DNA of 64,000 nucleotides, taken from positions 12,251,751-12,315,750 of the forward strand of contig NC_134020.1 in the NCBI RefSeq assembly GCF_040712315.1. The letters are read 5' to 3'. Shown here piece by piece: positions 56,511 through 64,000 of this stretch. Both the position numbers and the translations under genes were made by a program. Source of the DNA: Castanea sativa. Taxonomy: Eukaryota > Streptophyta > Magnoliopsida > Fagales > Fagaceae. The stretch's first letter is position 1, and each line of letters begins with the position of its first letter. The notes beneath the pieces are model-generated. The model was not told the DNA's origin, ran no database searches, and saw only the letters and a program-made list of their open reading frames with translations.

Positions 56511-57290
56511 TTCAGCATGCAAAACTCCAAGAAGGGATTACTTCCTTTCAAACATGGAGTTCCTCTGTTTGATGACCAAAGGCCTAAGACTCTTGAGGAA
56601 GAAAACATGATGAGACAAGTTTCTTATGCTTCAGTAGTGGGAAGTTTCATGTATGCCATGCTATGTACTAGACCAGGTATTTGTTATTCAGTTGGCATGG
56701 TCAACCGATACCAATCAAATCCAGGACTTAAACTTTGGCAAACTGTAAATCATATTCTCAAGTATCTATGGAGAACGAGAGATTACATGCTTGTTTACTG
56801 TTGTGAGGATTTGATTCCCATTGGCTATACAAATTCAGATTTTCAATCAAATCTTGATTTCAGAAAGTCCACTTCAAGTTGTGTGTTCACCTTGGGAGGT
56901 AGAGCCATAAGTTGGAGGAGTGTTAAGCAATCTTGTATTGCTGACTCCACCATGGAAGCTGAATATGTTGTTGCTTGTGAAGCGGTAAAGAAAGCTGTTT
57001 GGCTCAAGAAATTCCTTTCTAATCTTGGTGTTGTGAGAATTGAGCAAGTTCCTATTACATTGTTCTGCAATAATAGTGGAGCGGTTGCACAATCCAATGA
57101 TCCAAGGAATCACAAGAAAGGAAGAAAGTACTACATCATTCGAGACATTGTTGCTCGCGGAGATGTAGTAGTAGCAAAGATAGATAATGCAAAGAATCTA
57201 GAGGATTCATTTACCAAAACCTTGCCCCAAAGGACTTTCGAGTCACATTTGGAGCAAATGGGAGTTAGATTAGTGCACAATAGTCTTTAG
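56511..57290 (+). pseudogene. Copia element RNase H and C-terminus
   Basis: An open frame of 257 codons: MYAMLCTRPGICYSVGMVNR, then the RNase H with GYTNSDFQSNLDF, STMEAEYVVACEAVKKAVWL and LFCNNSGAVAQSNDPRNHKK, in which the usual D of the last box is N. Ends LEQMGVRLVHNSL. Intact as a frame. Confidence 0.92.
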
Positions 57291-57304
57291 GGCATGTGGG
57301 AGAT
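57290..57304 (+). other. Polypurine tract of the copia element
   Basis: GGGCATGTGGGAGAT immediately precedes the 3' LTR and ends in the purine run GTGGGAGA, the likely plus-strand primer. Confidence 0.8.
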
Positions 57305-58699
57305 TGTTAGGATGTGTGCCATTCTATCCTATTGTATGATGTTATGTATGACATTATGCTGTGATTAATAAAGTTGTTTTATTATTATCTAAAAATAATG
57401 GTAACATGAATATTAGGACATTATCATATAGTCCATGAGATGCATAGTATATGATTTATGTGATTTAGTCACAGAAGGTATAAATCACAAGTTCTTTTTA
57501 AACTCAGAATTTTAGTTCGTAGTCGGTGATGAAATTGGGCATTTCATCTGTGAAGACTATAATGTATCAACTAAGATGATTTGTATTGATCATGGAGATG
57601 GAGATTTCTAATTGGTATGTTGATATATTTTAAGAGTTAAAACATATTGAACTGGACCGCTGTGAGATTTATTATTCACCTAACGACAGTCAAATAAATA
57701 ATAAACTCACGACTTCTATTTACATGAACTCTTAATCCTAAGAGGATAATGGACCTAATCATCAAGTATAGGTTGCTTTGATATATCAGAAGTGAGGTCT
57801 AAAGTCACGATCAAAACCTCAGTATGTTGGGCAGCCACATTTAGTGTTGATAGAACATATATTCCTAAAATGGAATTCATAGTCTCTTAACTAAGATACA
57901 AAATATTCCCTTGAGATAAGTTTAATGGGTTTGGTTATTCAAAGTGTTAGGCCTAACCACTTTAGTAAGGAGTTACTAAAGTATATATTTATGAAATTAG
58001 ATTTCATAAATATATGATGAATAACATAAAGTATTAAACCGGGCACTCAAGGAATTAAGATGTTGTAATCTTCAAAGTGGTAGTCTATATTCATGACTTT
58101 GTATTACTACAAATATTTTATGAAAGGGTTGCATGTACAATAAAGTCTTGGGATATAATTTATAAATAAGGCCTAGAGTGCAACTATATTTATATAGTGG
58201 TATTAAATATAGTCAATGGTAACTTTGAACTTGTCAAGAGTTGATAGAAAAACCTAAGGCCTATTGGAGCTAGTGTCTTATTGGTCCTTTTGGGTCCCAC
58301 TCCAAGCCACACATTTAAGCCCAATTAGAAAGGTCCAAAAAGGCTAGCCCAATTAGATAATCCATTAGATACAAAGGGAGAAACATACAGAATTTTTGAT
58401 AAGTGACAACACTCTTGTGAAATGGTGTATGTGTGAGTGCATGCCACTCTCTCTAATTCTCCCTTGGAAACTGATTGAGAGACCACACTTCTTGGGTGTT
58501 AGTGGAATTGGAGTGAAGATTAAAAGTGTTTCTAAGTGCTTCTGATCTTTGTTTTGAAATTCACCACACCAAGGTACACTCTCTTGTTCTTAAATTCTAA
58601 AACTTACATAGTGAATGTTATCAATTGCGAATGAAGTAGATCCGTTAATTTTCCACTGCGTATGTTTTGTATGCGATACAAACATGTATTTATCCAATA
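57305..58699 (+). repeat. 3' LTR of the copia element
   Basis: 1,395 bp, starting TGTTAGGATGTGTGCC. The terminal CA has become TA (TATCCAATA), a C to T change at the last position but one. Confidence 0.94.
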
Positions 58700-58704
58700 A
58701 ATAG

Positions 58705-59350
58705 GGTGCTATTCTACTTGAAAGTTAGAAATCCTTAATCTTGAGAATGGAAAAAAGTTAAAGACAGTAACAAAGGAGCAATGCTAACTTCATGCTTCTT
58801 CAAGATCAAGATAAATAAACAACAATTGCAAGAACAACAATATTCCCATCAGAGAAGCCCTAACTGCTTGGAGGTAGGAAGCATGTCTTGTACAAGAAAA
58901 TTACTGTTTGACTTCGTACGTTTTTCATTGGTATCAATGCCCTCTTAGTGTTTTTTGTCCAAAACAGAATTTATCATTCTCAAAACAGAGACAGGTTATC
59001 AATTTACTTTGATTTTGTTTAACAACCTATAGTGTGGTGAGTCAATAGTTCTTTCTATATTATACTTTAGGCCCATTGTCCCTTTCTACCAACATCCTTC
59101 CATGATAAATTTTAATTACAATTGATTAACAGCTGAATCCAAACAAAGCTAAAAGAAAGTACATGACAAGAAGTTGTAAATACCAGAAGAATTTCACACA
59201 AACCAATATAAGTGTGAAATCGCAAACACAAAATGCAGAACAGTCAATAAAAGATCATCCTTAAAATAATATAATAAAATAAAAGGGTATTTACAACCCT
59301 TCTTTGATTGAACAAATATGATACTCTCCTACTCAAAATAAAAACATCAA
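58705..59350. other. Spacer, no gene recognised
   Basis: AT-rich sequence between the copia element and the gene relic; nothing recognised. Confidence 0.4.
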
Positions 59351-59354
59351 ACTC

Positions 59355-59495
59355 TAAGTTACCTGTGCATTGAGGCAATTAGTTTGACACTAAGATAAGA
59401 TTGCCTTCATCAACATGCTTGTGGATGACATCAAAGTATGTTGATGGATGCAAAAATAAGTCGGTAAACAACAATGCTGGAGAATTCCACACACA

Positions 59496-59550
<55 letters not shown>

Positions 59551-59930
59551 CAAAGTAACAACTGAAACCGCGTTAGCCAATGTTTAGTGACAACTACATT
59601 ACAGTGTGACAGGACTTAAAAGTATAAATCTCATTATTTTCTTAAGGCGTTGTGAATGACAATTAACAAAGACAACATCATAAAAATGACTACAGATAAG
59701 GAATGAATATGAACAATGTACAAATACAAATATGAAATAGGCTACAAAAGGCCAAATTAGCATAGATATCAATTACACAGGCACAAAATATACTGACCTT
59801 CCATGGAGCAAACAAATCCCATCCAGGCTTTAACCCAATAGCACATATCACAGCTTTAGAATCATCACCTATAGCTTCTACTAGCCTCTCAGTATCCTTT
59901 GTTACATTAGTTCCATCAAACCCCATATGT
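59355..59930 (-). pseudogene. NAD(P)-binding Rossmann (SDR/Tic62-like, At2g34460-type) gene relic
   Basis: The frame leading to a splice donor at 59798/59797 reads NVTKDTERLVEAIGDDSKAV then ICAIGLKPGWDLFAPWK, closely matching the exon of the plastid At2g34460-type protein ending GDDS-AVICATGF-PG-D-F-PWK. Further down the minus strand, around 59440-59363, a decayed stretch ending at a GTAACTT donor could be the next exon (DACRK...LISSILVNGA region), with stops. The next exons are not visible. The AC microsatellite at 59488-59548 lies in the intron. I read it as a relic; the first exon match is strong, the second weak. Confidence 0.6.
59488..59548. repeat. (AC)n microsatellite
   Basis: Nearly perfect AC dinucleotide run of about 60 bases with one T interruption near 59502. 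Confidence 0.93.
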
Positions 59931-61213
59931 TCTATAGATCATCATGCACAATTCAAATTCTCATTCTCACTACTTTAAAGTAGCATCACATCAACAATAA
60001 AAATATTAAAAAGTTAAGTGATATGATTATGAATCTTTAGTACTATTCTCAGATACTACCAATATGCATGAGTATTCATTCATCTGATTTATAATTTAAT
60101 ATGCATATGAGTAATCAAGTCAGTATGTGGAAACTTAATATGACATTTTTAATTTCGTACGTGCAAACATGTAAATATGATATTTCAAGTTTAATTTGCA
60201 TTCAGCAGCGTGTGATTGCAGAATACTTAAAAGTGATGTGCACAACTTTTCTTTTTCTTTTTTATTTTCCAGCTAAATGTGCATTACCATTCTAGAATTT
60301 TTGCAAAGTATATTAGAAGATATTGTAAAACTAGAGGAAAAAAAACCAAAAAGAAATTGAAAGAAGTTGTAAACGCACACCTAAAAAGAACTGTCAATTC
60401 AATAAAGCACTCATTATATATTTATAAATTCATGATCAACTGTCTATAAATTGTACATATCTAAAAGCCAACTCTACCTCAAACTGAGAAGTCTGTCTTT
60501 GTGAGTTTTAGATTAGAGATAGATTATTTATTCTTAGATAACATATCTACTTGTTATAATTAGTACATAGCTAAAAGGAAAATCTGCTGCAAAAATTGCA
60601 CAAAATAATATAAATGAATCTATAAAAAAAAAATGTGATTGTGCTGCTGGGTTTATTTTTATTAATTTTCTAACTTGTACATGCCAATAAGATTTTAGAT
60701 TGTTGTCATGATACCCATTGACAAAGCATCAAACAGGGCCAAGAAAAGCCTTTTCACAAACCTTTTCTTTTAAAGTCATAGATAATAGGTCATATCAAAT
60801 GGATTTGTGGCAAACTATAATGGAATAAGCTTCAAAAACCCAAGATTTATAAGCTACTTAGGTAAAAAAGTAAATTCCCAAAGCCATAATCTATTTATTC
60901 TAAAGATAACAACACACAAATACATCTAAATGCTAATGGTATAAACAAAATTATAACTTAAAGAAGTCAATAAATACCTATAAAGAATATATAAACCAAC
61001 TTAACTTTGAGAATTATCAATTACCAAAATATCAGTCATCTTAATCACAATATCACATAGAAACGATTATATAAATAAATTCACAGGCTTCAACTTATAG
61101 CACAATAACATATTTCTAGTAAATTTTATTTATAATCAGAATTTTCCAACCAACCCAAACAATATCCACTTAAAGGTTTTTTCTTCTTTTGGTAGCAAAT
61201 CTAAGTCATGGAT
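59931..61213. other. AT-rich intergenic sequence
   Basis: About 1.3 kb. No exon, repeat end or RNA gene recognised. Confidence 0.4.
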
Positions 61214-61218
61214 GTTTA

Positions 61219-62607
61219 TGATGGAAATATGCATGTACGCAGTGGAAAAATTTAATGGATCTACTTCATTCGCAATTGTTAACATGTACTATACAAATTT
61301 CAGAATTCAAGAACAAGAGAGTGTACCTTGATGCGGTGAATTTCAAAACCAAAGATCATAAGTTCTTGAGAACACTTTTATCTTCACTCCAATTCCACTA
61401 ACGTCCAAAATGTGCGGTCTCTTAATCAGTTTTTGTTCAATGGGAGAATGAGAAAGTGTCCAACACTCACATACATACCATTTCACAATGATGTCTCTCT
61501 TTTTCATATATTAAAATTTTGTATATTTCTCTCCTTATAATTGATTATCTAATTGGGCTAGCCTTTTGGGCCTTTCTAATCGGGTTTTAGTATGTGGCTT
61601 GGAGTGGGACCAAAAGGGACCAATAAGACACTAGCTCCAATGGGTCTTGGGCTTTTCTGTCAACTCTTGACAAGTCCAAAGTTACCATTAACTATATTTA
61701 ATACCACTATATAAATATAGTTGCACTCTAGGCCTTATTAATAAATTATATCCTAAGACTTTATTATACATGCAACCCCTTTATAAAATATTCGTAGTAA
61801 TATAAAGTCATGAATGTAGACAGCCACTTTGTAAATTACTACATTTTAATTCTTTGAGTACCCGTTTTAATCCATTATATTATTCATCATATATTTATGA
61901 AATCCAATTCCATAAATATGTACTTTAGTAACTCCTTACTAAAGTGGTTAGGCTTAACACTCTGAATAACTAAACCCATTAAACTTATCTTAAGGGAATA
62001 TTTTATTTCTCTGTTAAGAGACTATGAATTTCATCTTGAGAATATATGTTCCATCAACACTAAATGTGGCTGCCCAACATATTGAGGTTTTTATCGTTAC
62101 TAGATCTCACTCCTAATATATCAAAGCAACCTACACTTCATGATCAGGTCCATTATCTTCTTAGGATTAAGAGTTCATGTAAATAGAAGTCGTGAGATTT
62201 ATTATTCATTTGACAGTCATTACGAGAATAATGAATCTCACAACGGTCCAGTTCAATATGTCTTAACTCTTAAAACATATCAACATATCAACTAGAAGTC
62301 TATACTTCCATGATCAAGACAAATCATCTTAGTTGATATGTTATAGTCTTTGCAGATGAAATTCCCAATTTCATCACTGACTACGAACTATAATTCTGAG
62401 TTTACAAAGAACTTGTGATATATATCTTCTCTGACTTTTCACATAAATCACATATTATGCATCTCATGGACTATATGATAATGTCTCATATTCATGTTAC
62501 CATTATTTTAGATAATAATAAAACAACTTTATCAATCACAATATTAAGTCATACATCATGTCATACATAGTATCATACAATAGGATTTAAGAGCACTAAT
62601 CCTAACA
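61219..62607 (-). mobile_element. Solo LTR of the copia family, minus orientation (second)
   Basis: 1,389 bp, matching the copia LTR in reverse complement. Ends are TGATGGAAATATGCATG and ATCCTAACA on the plus strand. Perfect five-base duplication GTTTA (61214-61218 and 62608-62612). It lies directly downstream of the pirin relic and separates it from whatever followed. Confidence 0.9.
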
Positions 62608-62666
62608 GTTTATGGGGATAGAACAATATACTACCACTTTAAAAAGGCTTAGACAAAGATACTTAC

Positions 62667-63473
62667 CCAAGAGAATGAACTTTGATAGAATCATTGATTT
62701 GAGAACTTCTACTTTTAAGAACCCCATCAACAAAAAGAAGAGTTCTGACATTTTTTCCTTGGAGGATAAATTGACCCAAAGTTGTAATCCCTTTAAGTTT
62801 TTCTTCTTGCAAGCATTTCAGGGTGGATGATTCCTCTACTTGCTGTCATCCATTGCACAAAAAAATATATGAAACCAATCGGAATAAGTTTCATATAATA
62901 AAGCTCTAACATAAATTTTCTAATTCCTATTGATCAAAAGTGAGTCAGCAATATCAATAAAAGAAATTTGAAATTTGAAAAGATCAAATTGTAATTTTTC
63001 ATACATGAAAAATAGTCCAACATCAGAAAAGGATCCCAATTCTTCAGTAGTTGATATGTCTTACTTGCACATCACTTGGTTCAATTGTACCCTTATGGCC
63101 TGCACAATCCTGATGAGTAATGCTTACTTAAAATCCAAAAAACTCAACTTCAATTTCTTTACAATTAAACCTAATAGTAATCAAGTAATTATATAGCTTT
63201 GAGACAAAGTATACCTGTAACATGTACATGACAGTCTTAAACCCTGTAAAACATAAATCACATCAGAATATACCTAATTAATGAATGCACATAATTTCAA
63301 AAACAACAATGAGGGCAAAACCTCTGTGTGGATGATCTGGAAATCCACTGGAAGGAGTCACTGCAATCCATATCAATAAAAAAATTTTGAAATTTGAAAA
63401 AGATCAGATTGTAATTTTTCATACATGAAAAATAGTCCAACATCAGAAAATGATCCCAATTCTTCAGGTCAAT
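62667..63473 (-). pseudogene. Pirin-like gene relic with scrambled exons
   Basis: Pirin is a cupin-fold nuclear or quercetinase-like protein. Exons in minus-strand order: 63473-63425 (LKNWDHFLMLDYFS, donor GTATGA); 63360-63322 (TPSSGFPDHPHRG); 63243-63215 (FKTVMYMLQ); about 63123-63065 (ITHQDCAGHKGTIEPSDVQ); then a second copy of the first exon at about 63047-63005 (LKNWDPFLMLDYFS); and 62852-62667 (WMTASRGIIHPEML, then in another frame KGLQLWVNLSSKEKMSE). The first three join in phase. Lesions: the fourth exon lacks its in-phase start (Gly codon missing), the last exon has AA instead of AG at its acceptor, and it carries a frameshift. The N-terminal exon and the C-terminal half are not found. 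Confidence 0.82.
62951..63047 (-). repeat. Duplicated pirin exon plus intron, copy 2
   Basis: This 97-base block repeats 63370-63467 with about 8 differences: the exon encoding LKNWDPFLMLDYFS, its donor and the next ~55 intron bases. It is out of order, lying after the ITHQD exon. Confidence 0.88.
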
Positions 63474-64000
63474 CTTGAATATTTAATACCCAGAAGATAG
63501 AAAGTCAAGAACAAATGAAGTAGGAAAACTTATGTAAACATGGGATTATGGAGAAGAGTTTATCGGGTTTTAGAAAAGTTTGTAGGAAAATATATGAAAT
63601 TTTCCCCTGTGCATTGAATAGGGCTCCATTTTGTTCCAGATAATAGAAAATAATTAGAAAATTATTGTAATTATGTCAAATTTATCATTGCTCCCCATAT
63701 GCAGAATCCCACTGAGACCTAGCATCAAACACCTCACAGGCACTATTATAGAGACTCTTTTTATCATTTTGTTAAATGAAACAAAAATTGATATTTAAAT
63801 TGCCACAATTAAAAGCACAACCATATTTCAAAATTTGAGAGATAAGTAGGATAATTAATCGATATTTAGTTACAATAAAAAAAGAAGACAAAGCAAAAGA
63901 AGAGTTTGAAGAAGTTACCTACGATTGGATTAGACTATAACTGAATCAAGCGAAAAATGAACTTTGCCCATACACACAAATCATCTTTCACCATTGTCAT
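63474..64000. other. Right-edge sequence, no gene assigned
   Basis: Upstream of the pirin relic. On the minus strand a short ATG-initiated stretch (64000-63919) ends at a GTAACTT donor-like site but does not clearly match the expected pirin N-terminus, so I leave it unassigned. Confidence 0.35.

Larger units (their letters stand above)
50844..58699 (+). mobile_element. Full-length Ty1/copia retrotransposon
   Basis: 7,856 bp, flanked by a perfect five-base duplication AATAG (50839-50843 and 58700-58704). The order LTR, primer-binding site, gag, protease, integrase, reverse transcriptase, RNase H, polypurine tract, LTR is that of copia: integrase comes before reverse transcriptase. Multiple frameshifts, stops and lost catalytic residues make it defective. 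Confidence 0.95.

Overview
Eukaryotic nuclear DNA from a flowering plant, almost certainly a dicot. It is AT-rich and gene-poor and is built mostly from nested transposable elements around one spliced housekeeping gene. The intron-rich PP2A scaffold gene, the Ty3/gypsy (Tat) and Ty1/copia elements, the L1-type LINE debris and the plant-type DNA transposons all fit a woody dicot. I lean towards Fagales, but that is an impression and not shown by the sequence.

Layout. 1-1572: the 5' end (gag start, primer-binding site, LTR) of a Ty3/gypsy-type element on the minus strand that runs off the left edge. 1.6-8.7 kb: minisatellite-like arrays, a hAT element nested in another hAT element, a fold-back Mutator-type MITE and decayed LTR sequence. 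8.7-11.1 kb: a truncated copia fragment, LTR remnants and a small TRIM-like LTR pair. 12.6-33.8 kb, minus strand: a complete PP2A A-subunit gene (12 coding exons, 587 codons, all GT-AG). Its introns reach 9.3 kb and hold many LINE fragments in both orientations, a canonical small Helitron, a long-TIR Mutator-like element inside a LINE, and a tRNA-derived SINE-like piece. 33.9-34.7 kb: a TAA-flanked, GC-cored Harbinger-like MITE beside the PP2A promoter. 35.3-47.8 kb: a full-length 12.5-kb Tat-type Ty3/gypsy element with a perfect 5-bp target duplication, two RNase H domains, a 151-bp tandem array and a spliced antisense gene. 48.6-62.6 kb: three insertions of one copia family, one full length and two antisense solo LTRs, each with a perfect 5-bp target duplication. 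59.4-63.5 kb, minus strand: relics of two host genes, an At2g34460-like NAD(P)-binding protein and a pirin with scrambled, mutated exons.

Only the PP2A subunit gene looks intact. The most unusual structure is the Tat element: a 151-bp dimeric repeat array with no length change over 15 units lies between pol and an antisense gene that has its own introns. I found no CRISPR array, operon, tRNA or rRNA gene. Coordinates and splice sites were read by eye; TE superfamily calls rest on termini, target duplications and protein motifs.
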